DNA from: Paraburkholderia largidicola
Lineage (GTDB): Bacteria; Pseudomonadota; Gammaproteobacteria; Burkholderiales; Burkholderiaceae
Assembly: GCF_013426895.1 (NCBI RefSeq)
Contig: NZ_AP023175.1
Span: forward strand, 868,001 to 932,000
Direction of reading: 5' to 3'
DNA length: 64,000 bases
Positions 49,017-57,254 of this stretch are shown here, in pieces. The notes below the pieces were generated by a model that was not told the origin of the DNA, did no database searches, and saw nothing but the letters and a program-made list of their open reading frames with translations. Both the position numbers and the translations under genes were made by a program. Every line of letters starts with the position of its first letter. Within the stretch, counting starts at the first letter, position 1.

Positions 49017-50366
49017 CTAGGCACTTTTGCGCCATAGCTGCGCGTTGTCGGGACGCGCGAGCCCCAGGTGCTCGCGCAGCGTCGTACCTTCATAGTCGGT
49101 GCGAAAGATGCCGCGTTGCTGCAGGATCGGTACGACGCCGTCCACGAAGTCCTGCAGACCGCCCGGCAGCGCGTCGGGCATCAGATTGAAACCGTCCGCG
49201 GCGCCGCCCGTGAACCAGCGCTCGATATCGTCGGCGATCTGCCCGGGCGTGCCCACGATCACGCGATGCCCCGTTCCGCCCGCCAGCGCGCGGATCAGTT
49301 CGCGCACCGTATAGCCGTGACGGCGGCCCTGCGCGATGGTCGCGTGAAAAAAGGTATGGTTGCCGTTGCCGCCGCCGGGCAGCACGAGATCGTCGGGCAA
49401 CGGCTGGTCGAGCTTCAGGCGCTCGGCGTCGATGCCCAGCGTGCCTGCCAGACGGTTCAGGCTGTAGCGCCATGGAATCTGATCGACCAGTTCGTCGCGC
49501 CGGCGCAGCGCGTCGGCCTCGGTCGCGCCGATGATGGTCGTGAGACCGGCGAGCACCTTCACGCCGGGACGCCCGTATGCCGCTGCGCGCGTGTTGAGGT
49601 CGCGCCGATATGCTGCTGATTCCGCGAACGACTGCGACGCCGAAAATACCGCCTCTGCGTGGCGCGCGGCGAGATCGCGGCCATCGGGCGAACCGCCCGC
49701 CTGCACCACCACGGGATGACCTTGCGGCGAGCGCGGCAGGTTCAGCGGACCCTGCACGTCGAAGTGCCGCCCGCGATGCGTGACGGGATGCACCTTCGCG
49801 ACATCGACGAAACGGCCGCCCGCCTTGTCGCCGACGAACGCATCGTCTTCCCAGCTGTCCCACAGCGCCTTCACGAGCGCGGTGAATTCGGCGGCGCGTT
49901 CATAACGCTGCGCGTGGTCCGGCACGGCATCGCGGCCGAAGTTTCGCGCGGACGGCAGGTCGGCCGTCGTCACGACGTTCCATCCCGCGCGTCCGTGGCT
50001 CACATGGTCGAGCGTCGCGAAGCGCCGCGCGATGTTGTACGGCTCGTTATAGCTCGTCGATGCCGTGCCGATCACGCCGATATGTGTCGTCGCGGCGGCG
50101 ATGCTGGCGAGCAGCACGGTCGGCTCCAGCGCGGTGATGGGACGGAAATCGATCTGGTCGACGATCGCGGCGTTGTCCGCGAGAAAGACGGCATCGAGCT
50201 TCGCCGCCTCGGCGATCTGCGCGACGCGCACATAATGATTCACGTCGACGAATGCGCGCGGGTCCGCGTCGGCCAGCCGCCACGCGGAAGGCACAAAACC
50301 TGAATGCAGGATGTTGACGTTCAGATGCAGGCGGCGCGGCGCCGCGTGTGCCGTGATACGGCTCAT
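49017..50366 (-). CDS. LLM-class flavin-dependent monooxygenase (NtaA/SnaA/DszA family), copy 2
   Basis: A 449-residue paralogue of the next gene. It has the same segments, RAGWNVVTTADLPSARNF, ALWDSWEDDAFVGDKA and RSPQGHPVVVQAGGSPDG, and ends GLARPDNAQL. The two copies differ mainly in the substrate loop (about residues 260-340), suggesting different substrates or successive steps. Flavin reductase partner not seen. It follows the SfnB-like gene after 151 nt. Confidence 0.92.
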   Translation of the reverse strand: MSRITAHAAPRRLHLNVNILHSGFVPSAWRLADADPRAFVDVNHYVRVAQIAEAAKLDAVFLADNAAIVDQIDFRPITALEPTVLLASIAAATTHIGVIGTASTSYNEPYNIARRFATLDHVSHGRAGWNVVTTADLPSARNFGRDAVPDHAQRYERAAEFTALVKALWDSWEDDAFVGDKAGGRFVDVAKVHPVTHRGRHFDVQGPLNLPRSPQGHPVVVQAGGSPDGRDLAARHAEAVFSASQSFAESAAYRRDLNTRAAAYGRPGVKVLAGLTTIIGATEADALRRRDELVDQIPWRYSLNRLAGTLGIDAERLKLDQPLPDDLVLPGGGNGNHTFFHATIAQGRRHGYTVRELIRALAGGTGHRVIVGTPGQIADDIERWFTGGAADGFNLMPDALPGGLQDFVDGVVPILQQRGIFRTDYEGTTLREHLGLARPDNAQLWRKSA

Positions 50367-50517
50367 CGAAATTCTCCGCTGTGAAGATCACGGTTCATCG
50401 CGTGAATCACCGGATTGGAAAGTGACGTCGGTATTGTCGAATGCGGCACTTGCGCACCGCCACGAAGAAATCGACACATCGATATGCTGTTGCACGCTAT
50501 GAATCGTGCGCAGCACG

Positions 50518-51741
50518 CTAGAAAACGCGGCCTTCCGTCAGATGCGTCGTCACGCCGTTCAATTCGTAATCGCCGATCACGCGCGCTTTGTGCAATAGCG
50601 GGTTGTGGCTGAAGATCGTGCGCAGATTGCGCCAGTGACGGTCGAAGTTATGTGCACGCGATGTCGCCGACGCGCCGCCCGCTTCGAACATGCGCTCGGC
50701 CGCATACAACGCGAGCTTGCTGACGATCAGCTGCGTGCGCGCCGTCGCAAGCGCGCCTTCGAGCACGCGCGCTTCCGCGTCGGGTTCGCCATTGCGGATG
50801 GCCTGCGAAGAGCGTTCCAGCACGCGCGCGTTGTCGCGCACGAGCACGTCGATGGTATGGCTGTGTGCGGTCAGATCGCCGATTACCTGCTGGATGAACG
50901 CGTCTTCACGCGCCGACGGCGCGGGGCTATGCAACGCGGGACGGCCATGGCGCAGCACGTAGCGCGTGGCATCGGCGACGACGTTGCGCACGATGCCCGC
51001 GCCCACCGCGACCAGATGCAGCTGCCGCAGCGCGCCGCCATGACGGCCGGCCAGGGTCGTCAGCACGCGCGGTGTGACTTCGTCCGCGAGCACCAGCAGA
51101 TTGTCGAATTCGAGGCTGCCGCTCGCCGTCATCCGCTGGCCCATTCCGTCCCAGTCATCGAGCACGCGAAAGCCTTCGCGGTTGACGGGCACGATCGCGA
51201 CCACGGAATTGCCGTTCTCGTCCTGCAGGTTCAGGCGCGCGAAGTCGGAGAATGCGGTGCCCGTCGCGTAGTATTTGCGGCCGCTCAAGCGGTAGTGCTC
51301 GCCGTCGCGGCGCAGTTGCGTCGTGATCTCGCCGGGACGGGACGTGCCGAGTTCCGTCGAAGCACCGCCGAAAATCGCGCCCTCGGCCACGCGCTCGATC
51401 TGCAACGCGTTGAACGGCGTGCGCGGCGATAGTAGCAACGCCTCGGTCTGATCGAAATGAATGCGCAGCGCGTGCGCGACATTGCTGTCCCCGGCAGCGA
51501 GTGTGGCGATCACCTCGAACACGTCTTCGAGCGATCCACCCAGACCGCCCCATTCGACGGGCAGGCGCAAGCGCCCGAGTCCCGATTGCCGGAACAGCGC
51601 AAAGCCGTCGTACGGCAACTCGCGCCGCGCCTCGCGCGACGCGGCGCCTTCGCCGATGGCTTTTGCGAGCGCGGGCAAGCCGGCCAGCGTCGTCTGAAGG
51701 CGTGCACGTGCGGCACGATCCGTGAGGTCTTGAGCGGGCAT
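50518..51741 (-). CDS. SfnB/DszC-like acyl-CoA dehydrogenase family oxidoreductase
   Basis: A 407-residue protein of the acyl-CoA dehydrogenase fold used as a flavin-dependent monooxygenase in sulfur scavenging. Features include LRLPVEWGGLGGSLEDV, the flavin-contacting GGASTELGTSRPGEI and LSGRKYYATGTAFSDF, and the C-terminal helices (AGGASATSRAHNFDRHWRNL). Relatives are SfnB (dimethyl sulfone use) and DszC (dibenzothiophene sulfoxidation). It leads the leftward operon 51741-46158. Its start region is divergent from the NlpA/MetQ-like gene, so both may share sulfur-starvation control. Confidence 0.88.
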   Translation of the reverse strand: MPAQDLTDRAARARLQTTLAGLPALAKAIGEGAASREARRELPYDGFALFRQSGLGRLRLPVEWGGLGGSLEDVFEVIATLAAGDSNVAHALRIHFDQTEALLLSPRTPFNALQIERVAEGAIFGGASTELGTSRPGEITTQLRRDGEHYRLSGRKYYATGTAFSDFARLNLQDENGNSVVAIVPVNREGFRVLDDWDGMGQRMTASGSLEFDNLLVLADEVTPRVLTTLAGRHGGALRQLHLVAVGAGIVRNVVADATRYVLRHGRPALHSPAPSAREDAFIQQVIGDLTAHSHTIDVLVRDNARVLERSSQAIRNGEPDAEARVLEGALATARTQLIVSKLALYAAERMFEAGGASATSRAHNFDRHWRNLRTIFSHNPLLHKARVIGDYELNGVTTHLTEGRVF

Positions 51742-52031
51742 TCGTGGTTCCTTGTTCTGGCATGCGATCCGGCATGAACATGCCGGGCGTCGAGCTTTTG
51801 TCGACGAATAAGCGTGCCAGTATAGGGACGCGTTCTTGCCCGGTTAACGACCAATTTTCGCTTACGTTATTCGCGTGAGTGCAATGAAGAAACGACGCGC
51901 GTCTTCGTTCGATACGCACCGAAGCAAATCACATAGCGACGCTTAACGATCGCTCGATTCGTTCTTTGACCTCTGTATTTGCGCATCGACATAATCGGCT
52001 CCCCCATCTCACTTCAAACAGGAACCCGTTC

Positions 52032-52877
52032 ATGCGCAGACTCGTCATACTTGCGCGCTTCGCCACGGCTGCCGCCTGCTCGATGCTCATGTTTTCCGTC
52101 AACGCAGCGCACGCCGCCGACGATCCAGCAGCGAAAGCGCAGCAAACGCTGCGCATCGGTTTCGTGCCGGGTCCCTATGCGGATGAATTCCGTCAAGGCG
52201 TCGAGCCGCAACTCGTGCGCAAAGGCTATACCGTGCGATACGTCGAGTTCAGCACCGGCCTCGAAGCGAATCACGCTGTCTATAGCGGTGAAATCACGGC
52301 CGACGTGATGCAGCATAGTGTCTATCTGAAGTCGTACAACGATCGCAACGGCACCGATCTCGTCCCTGTCGTGCAGGTACCGACGCCGCCGATGGGCCTG
52401 TACTCGACGAAGCACCGCTCGCTCACGGAAGTGAAGCGCGGCACGACGGTCGCCGTACCCAACGATCCCGTCAACCTGGAGCGCGCGCTGAAGATCCTGC
52501 AGAACATCGGCTGGATACGTATTCGCGCGAATCCGAATCCCGTCGATGTCACCGAGCGCGATGTGATCGCGAATCCCGCAGGCATTCGCATCGTGCCGCT
52601 CGAATCCGCCCAGGCGCCGCGCGCGCTCGAAGACGTGGACTATGCCGCGATTCAGGGCAACTTCGCGATTGCGAGCGGACACCGTCTCGCCGATGCGCTC
52701 GCGCTCGAACAGATGACCTCGCCTTATGTGAATCAGGTGGTCGTCAAAGCGGCGAACCGCAATTCACGGGCGACAGCCGATATCGTTGCGGCTTATCAAT
52801 CGGACGAGTTTCGTCATGCGATTCTGGGCAACCGGGTTTATGACGGGTTCCGTTTGCCGGATTATTTTCATCGGTGA
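52032..52877 (+). CDS. NlpA/MetQ-like ABC substrate-binding protein
   Basis: A 281-residue periplasmic binding protein with a signal peptide of about 28 residues (ending NAAHA). Mature part: TLRIGFVPGPYADEFRQGVEP, GLEANHAVYSGEITADVMQHSVYLKSYN, typical of the NlpA/MetQ family, which binds methionine and related ligands. A true lipobox is absent, so it is probably soluble. The partner ATPase and permease are not in this window. It is divergent from the SfnB-like gene; binding an organosulfur compound would fit. ATG 52032 begins the signal; the frame extends upstream to 51966. Confidence 0.9.
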   Translation: MRRLVILARFATAAACSMLMFSVNAAHAADDPAAKAQQTLRIGFVPGPYADEFRQGVEPQLVRKGYTVRYVEFSTGLEANHAVYSGEITADVMQHSVYLKSYNDRNGTDLVPVVQVPTPPMGLYSTKHRSLTEVKRGTTVAVPNDPVNLERALKILQNIGWIRIRANPNPVDVTERDVIANPAGIRIVPLESAQAPRALEDVDYAAIQGNFAIASGHRLADALALEQMTSPYVNQVVVKAANRNSRATADIVAAYQSDEFRHAILGNRVYDGFRLPDYFHR

Positions 52878-52899
52878 GTGGGTGATCGAGCCGCTCGGC

Positions 52900-52926
52900 G
52901 AAGCCCGCCTTGCATCGACGGGCTTC
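52900..52926. terminator. Hairpin between convergent genes
   Basis: GAAGCCCG (52900-52907) pairs with CGGGCTTC (52919-52926) over an 11-nt loop. It lies between the NlpA-like gene and the oppositely oriented isochorismatase family gene. No T-tract. Confidence 0.6.
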
Positions 52927-52957
52927 CATCCGTTCGTGAACCCCCAACCCTCAACGA

Positions 52958-53686
52958 TCAGGACGCGAGTGCCCGAACCGTCTGCTCCGTCGTCCACAGC
53001 GCGTGCGCGAGATAACGGAAGTTGATGATCGCGGCCAGATAGCCGTCGCCGTCCGGCAATCGCGGGCCTGCCGTAGCGTCACGCACCACGGCCACTTCGA
53101 AGCCTTGTTCGATCAGCTCGCGCAAGTGCGATTCGATGCAAAGGTTCGCCGCCATGCCGGCGAGAATGATCTGCGACACGCCCTTCTTGCGAAGTTGCAA
53201 GGCGAGATCGTTCGTCTCCGGTCCATAGACCTTATGCGGAGACGCAATGATGGTTTTGCCGTCGAGAATGTACGGCTTGTACTCGTCGAGAAAATCCGCG
53301 CCCGATCCCTCGAAGTCCTCGAGCGTGTTCGGCCCTTTGCGATCGAACATGCAGATGTTGTGCATCACCTTTTCCAGCGGACCGCCAAAGTGCCACTCGT
53401 GATCGCACGGGTAGTAATAGTGCGGCGAAACGGCCACGGTGAGTCCCACCTGCTTCGCCGTCTTGAACAGTTGCCCCAGATTCGCGACCGTATTGTTCTC
53501 GGTAATGCTCGGCCCGAATACCGACCAGCTCGCCCCTGACGGACTCAGGAAATCATTCTGCGGATCAATGACCACCAGTGCCGCCTTCGATGGGTCCAGT
53601 TTGAAGCCTGTCTGCGGCAAAGCCGGATCGACAGGATCCGCGTATGGGTTTGCGTTCGCTTGCTCTGCCTGGTTCGCGTTACTCAT
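52958..53686 (-). CDS. Isochorismatase-family cysteine hydrolase
   Basis: A 242-residue cysteine hydrolase with the family triad D41 (VVIDPQNDF), K152 (ASPHKVYG) and C183 (MAANLCIESH). The N-terminal 30 residues, Asn/Ala/Asp-rich, extend beyond the usual domain. Family reactions range from isochorismate to nicotinamide, N-carbamoyl amino acids and biuret-type amides, so only hydrolysis of an amide or vinyl ether is proposed. It is alone, with a TetR gene upstream on the same strand and a shared candidate operator at 53755. Confidence 0.9.
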   Translation of the reverse strand: MSNANQAEQANANPYADPVDPALPQTGFKLDPSKAALVVIDPQNDFLSPSGASWSVFGPSITENNTVANLGQLFKTAKQVGLTVAVSPHYYYPCDHEWHFGGPLEKVMHNICMFDRKGPNTLEDFEGSGADFLDEYKPYILDGKTIIASPHKVYGPETNDLALQLRKKGVSQIILAGMAANLCIESHLRELIEQGFEVAVVRDATAGPRLPDGDGYLAAIINFRYLAHALWTTEQTVRALAS

Positions 53687-53754
53687 AAAACCTCCATATA
53701 AAAGTCAGTACATCGGACGACAGCAACCGCGCAAAGTGTTGGCATACTTTAAAT

Positions 53755-53768
53755 ATAGATGACCGGTC
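53755..53768. promoter_or_regulatory. Candidate TetR operator upstream of the isochorismatase family gene
   Basis: ATAGATGACCGGTC includes the 8-bp palindrome GACCGGTC; the outer flanks continue as an imperfect dyad to about 53774 (GCTTTAT). The core ATAGATGACC(A/G)GT recurs, inverted, upstream of the TetR gene at 54422. It lies 69 bp upstream of the isochorismatase family start, in an AT-rich promoter stretch. Confidence 0.65.
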
Positions 53769-53793
53769 GCTTTATAAAAGAAACAAAAAAAAC

Positions 53794-54384
53794 TTAGCGA
53801 AGCAGCCGGGGCATTACGACCTTCTCGAAACGCTCGTACGCGTTGCCGCTCTGCTCGATCTTGCCGCGCATGGCTGCGCCTTCGTAAGCCTCGATCAGGA
53901 TCGCCGCGAGTTCGTCCACGTTCTGCTTGCGGTCCAGTTCATTGCGCTCCTGCGCCTCGCGCAAGCAGGCGGCCAGTGCCTCTTGCCACCGCGCGAGCAA
54001 TGCCAGAAGCTTCGAGCGTGCCTCGTCGCTGGCATTCGACAGTTCGAGTGACAGGTTGCCAATCAGACAACCCAGCGCAAAATCGCTCTTGCTGTGATCG
54101 TCCGTCAATGCACGGAAGAATTTCGCAACGCGCGCGAGCGGCCTGATTCGCGCGTCGTACAGGATCGGACCGTGGCGGTCTTCGATGGACTGCCAGTAGT
54201 CTTCGAGAATTTCGGCCGCAAACATTTCCTTGCTTTCGAAGTAGTTGTAGAACGAGCCCTTCGGCACGCCGGCGGCCGTCGTGATGTCCTGCACGCCACA
54301 GCCATTGAAACCGCGGTCGTGAACCACATCACGCCCCACTGAGAGCAGACGCGAACGTACTTGAGGATTGGCAGGACGTGGCAA
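53794..54384 (-). CDS. TetR family transcriptional regulator
   Basis: A 196-residue TetR repressor. The N-terminal helix-turn-helix is FNGCGVQDITTAAGVPKGSF followed by YNYFESKEMFAAEIL. The C-terminal domain is of the TetR_C_6-like group. The start is TTG at 54384: GGAG nine nt upstream and the MPRPANPQVRSRLL-type N-terminus support it, rather than the longer TTG frame from 54417. It lies upstream of the isochorismatase family gene on the same strand (107-nt gap) and both carry the same candidate site in their promoters, so autoregulation and control of that gene are likely. Confidence 0.9.
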   Translation of the reverse strand: MPRPANPQVRSRLLSVGRDVVHDRGFNGCGVQDITTAAGVPKGSFYNYFESKEMFAAEILEDYWQSIEDRHGPILYDARIRPLARVAKFFRALTDDHSKSDFALGCLIGNLSLELSNASDEARSKLLALLARWQEALAACLREAQERNELDRKQNVDELAAILIEAYEGAAMRGKIEQSGNAYERFEKVVMPRLLR

Positions 54385-54421
54385 CTTCGTGATCTCCGTT
54401 GAGCTGATGGATAACAAGATA

Positions 54422-54434
54422 ACTGGTCATCTAT
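54422..54434. promoter_or_regulatory. Candidate TetR operator upstream of its own gene
   Basis: On the minus strand this reads ATAGATGACCAGT, matching 12 of 13 positions of the site at 53755. It lies about 38-50 bp upstream of the TetR start codon at 54384, in an AT-rich stretch (CTATTTATTG) suited to a promoter. Confidence 0.6.
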
Positions 54435-54645
54435 TTATTGTCAACCTCGTCGCGGACGTGAGGCAGCCAGCGACGAGACGCGCACATTATCTGGGCTGGC
54501 AAGCAGAAACCAGTGGCCGCGCTAGCACGCTTCCCCTGATCTCGGTGCAGCATGACCGAAGCCAGTCCCGATCGTGTACGCGCAACGACCGCGTGCACGA
54601 GTGGGCATGTTCATCTCCTGAAACGAATGGCATGGCCTGATTGCA

Positions 54646-56229
54646 TCAACTGGCACTGAGGCGCTCGCTCATCGGCCGATGCGCACGGAACGTCGGCTTT
54701 TCAGTGATCGCGCGCGGCTGAACCAACAGCGTCCTTTCGATCGCGACCCGATCCACCTTGCCCTGCTCCGTCAGCGGTATCGCGCCCGCCTCCGATAGGT
54801 TGACCGCGTTTGCCACCAGATCGCCGAACGCCGCGTTCAGTGCACGCGCGCAGCGCGCGCGATCCACATGCTGTCCGGCCCAGGGCTCGACGACTGCATT
54901 CCATGCATGCTCGCCATCCTGCGTGTTCGACGCGAATGCCACGGCATAGCGCACGTCGGGCAGGCGGCAGAGTACATCTTCGATATGCACGGGACCGATG
55001 ATGCGCTGATCGATTTCCGCGACGTCGGATGAACGGCCGATCACATGCAGATAACCGCCATCGTCGATCAGGCCGATATCGCCCGTCAGGCACCAGCCGT
55101 CCCTGAATTTCTGCGCGCCTTCGACGGGCTGATTGCGGTATCCATGCGCCACGGCAGCGGACCGGACCTCGATGCTGCCGGGGTACCCATTCGCCGCGAG
55201 CGTGCCATCGACGCAGCGCAAACGCACCTCGACGCCAGGCCGGATGCGCCCCGCGCTATCCAGGCGCGCTGGATTTGTCGCATAGTCGGGCGGCGGCAGC
55301 ACGCTGACGAGTCCCGCTTCGCTTGCGCCGTACATATGCGCGAGCACCGGGCCGAGACGCCTGACGGCGCGTTGCCGCAACGCCGCGGGTGCCGAGCCGC
55401 CGACATGCGCGATGCAACGCAGCGACGACAGATCGCGTCGGCCCACGTCCGGGTGATCCATCATCTCGAAGAGTTGAGGCTCGACCAGAAAAACATCCGT
55501 GATGCGTTCGGACTCGATCACTGCAAGCGTCGTCCGCGCACTGTACGCCCGTTCGAGCACGACACTTCCGCCGCCGATCAACGTCGTATCGACCAGCACT
55601 TGCGACAGGTACGCGAGCGGACCATTGATCAATTGACGCCGCTTCGCGTTGCGCGCCGACACCACCATCGCGGAATAGGCCGCGAACGAGCGGCGGCTCG
55701 CTTTCGGCACGCCCGTCGTGCCGCCTGAGGAGACGATCACTGCGAGTTCGTCCGGCATGGCACGGCTTTCGAGCGGCTGGTCCGACTGCACGCTGGCGAA
55801 CCTGTCGAGATGCACCCATGTGCTCTCGTAGCCGACAGAAACGATGCGCTGATCGACTGCATCGCGTACCAGATGAGCGGTCTCCGGAAACACGACCAGA
55901 AGCGTCGGCCTGATCCGGGCGAGCAAGGTCGCGCGGCTTTCGGCACTCGCCAGCGCAGGCAGGAACATGGTGGCCGCGCCGAGCAGGTTCGCCGCATAGC
56001 GAACGGCGAGCGCTTCGGGGCGATTCGGCGCATGGAGCGCGACCACCGCGCCCCGGCCTATGCCGAGTGCGCCGAGCGCACGCGCATAACGGTAAATCGC
56101 GCTGCGCAACTCGCCTCTCGTGACGTCCCTTCCCTGATAGCGGATGGCGGGTTCACAGGCGCGTGTTTTCAGTTCCCTCAGTAATGCATCGACATACGGG
56201 CGATAGTTCGTTTCTGCGTTGGTTTCCAT
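54646..56229 (-). CDS. AMP-binding acyl-CoA synthetase-like ligase
   Basis: A 527-residue ANL-superfamily protein. The P-loop is VSSGGTTGVPKASRRSF, the adenine loop AHMYGASEAGLVS and the hinge CLTGDIGLIDDGGYLHVIGR. The C-terminal subdomain ends near PLTEQGKVDRVAIERTLL; the motif Lys is present (GKVDR). It may adenylate an aryl or short-chain acid; it is diverged from the two other synthetases in this window. ATG 56229 has a strong ribosome site (AGGAG). It lies downstream of DUF2278 on the same strand (244-nt gap), so they may be separate transcripts. Confidence 0.88.
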   Translation of the reverse strand: METNAETNYRPYVDALLRELKTRACEPAIRYQGRDVTRGELRSAIYRYARALGALGIGRGAVVALHAPNRPEALAVRYAANLLGAATMFLPALASAESRATLLARIRPTLLVVFPETAHLVRDAVDQRIVSVGYESTWVHLDRFASVQSDQPLESRAMPDELAVIVSSGGTTGVPKASRRSFAAYSAMVVSARNAKRRQLINGPLAYLSQVLVDTTLIGGGSVVLERAYSARTTLAVIESERITDVFLVEPQLFEMMDHPDVGRRDLSSLRCIAHVGGSAPAALRQRAVRRLGPVLAHMYGASEAGLVSVLPPPDYATNPARLDSAGRIRPGVEVRLRCVDGTLAANGYPGSIEVRSAAVAHGYRNQPVEGAQKFRDGWCLTGDIGLIDDGGYLHVIGRSSDVAEIDQRIIGPVHIEDVLCRLPDVRYAVAFASNTQDGEHAWNAVVEPWAGQHVDRARCARALNAAFGDLVANAVNLSEAGAIPLTEQGKVDRVAIERTLLVQPRAITEKPTFRAHRPMSERLSAS

Positions 56230-56473
56230 GCTGTTCTCCTGCTGTGGCGTCCCGCATCCGGGCTCGGTCGAGGAGATCATGCCTTCGCAGAATGAGACGG
56301 GAATTAGAGAACTGGAAAGACGAATGTGACGCGGCCGATAATCTTCCGTTCACACTCGACGCCAAGAACAACAGCCGACCTGAAACCAGGCCACTCGATC
56401 TTCTTCAAGGACCCGAGAATTGATGGCAGCCGACTGAAACCAGCGGAAGCTCACTGCCGCATGGCGTCAGTCC

Positions 56474-57217
56474 TCAGCCCAGAATTGGATGAGACGTGCC
56501 GGGAATCGGCCAGCCCCGGTTGTCGGTCGGCACCAGTTGGGTCTGAAACGCGACGAACAGCGCCTGGAAGCGCCCGTCCACTTCGACCATCACCGCGCCG
56601 TCCTGAAACGTGCCGTTCTCCGACGAATGATCCCTCACACGGCTGCCCGGCTGCGGCTTCGGGTTGCCCTGGTTCATATGCGTTTCGTGCAGGCCATCGT
56701 GCTGGGGCTCGAACAGAAAACCGAAGCCGTACACAGTGACGTTCTTCGTCGGCTTCCAGCCGCGCCGCATATCGTTGCCGCTCTTGCCCGGATACAGATA
56801 GTCGACGGGCGCCGCCGACATATCCAGTTGCAGCATGTCGTTGACGAGCGCGTTGATGTCGTTGTGCGCGCTTGCCGTGTCGAGCGTGATGGGCCGCATC
56901 GTCGACAGATCGACGAGACGCGGATCATGCACGTAGTCGAGCTTCGGAAACCCGGTCTGTGTCAGACCGGGCGGCAGCTTGGCGAGATCGGCCACCATCG
57001 GATGATCGAAGTACTGGCTCCACGAATACAGCACGTGATAGCCAGCCGGCCCCGTCAGCGAACTGTCCGACTTCACATTCGTGACGATCCTGAATTCACC
57101 GCCTGCCGGATCGTCGACGACGATCACATAGTGCGGATCGCCCTTGTAGCCGTCGAGAAAAGGCACGCCGAGTTTCAGCGCGCCCTTGAACACGACATAG
57201 ACGTTCTGTTGCGGCAT
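56474..57217 (-). CDS. DUF2278 (YukJ-like) family protein
   Basis: A 247-residue soluble protein of the DUF2278 family, which includes Bacillus YukJ. Key stretches are VYVVFKGALKLGVPFLDGYKG, PHYVIVVDDPAGGEFRIVTNVKS and VYGFGFLFEPQHDGLHETHMNQGN, ending with DGAVMVEVDGRFQALFVAFQTQ. The function is unknown. It is 37 nt downstream of the amylo-alpha-1,6-glucosidase gene and is likely cotranscribed. No catalytic residues can be assigned by eye, although the His/Glu in the last stretch (HETHMNQG) are suggestive. Confidence 0.82.
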   Translation of the reverse strand: MPQQNVYVVFKGALKLGVPFLDGYKGDPHYVIVVDDPAGGEFRIVTNVKSDSSLTGPAGYHVLYSWSQYFDHPMVADLAKLPPGLTQTGFPKLDYVHDPRLVDLSTMRPITLDTASAHNDINALVNDMLQLDMSAAPVDYLYPGKSGNDMRRGWKPTKNVTVYGFGFLFEPQHDGLHETHMNQGNPKPQPGSRVRDHSSENGTFQDGAVMVEVDGRFQALFVAFQTQLVPTDNRGWPIPGTSHPILG

Positions 57218-57254
57218 CTCGCAGTTCCGTCGAAGACCGGGTGCAGTTGTCGAC

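Noticed and set aside
54385..54417. Longer TetR start at TTG 54417
   Set aside because: The TTG at 54384 has GGAG nine nt upstream and gives the usual N-terminus; the longer form would begin only 4 bp from the operator.
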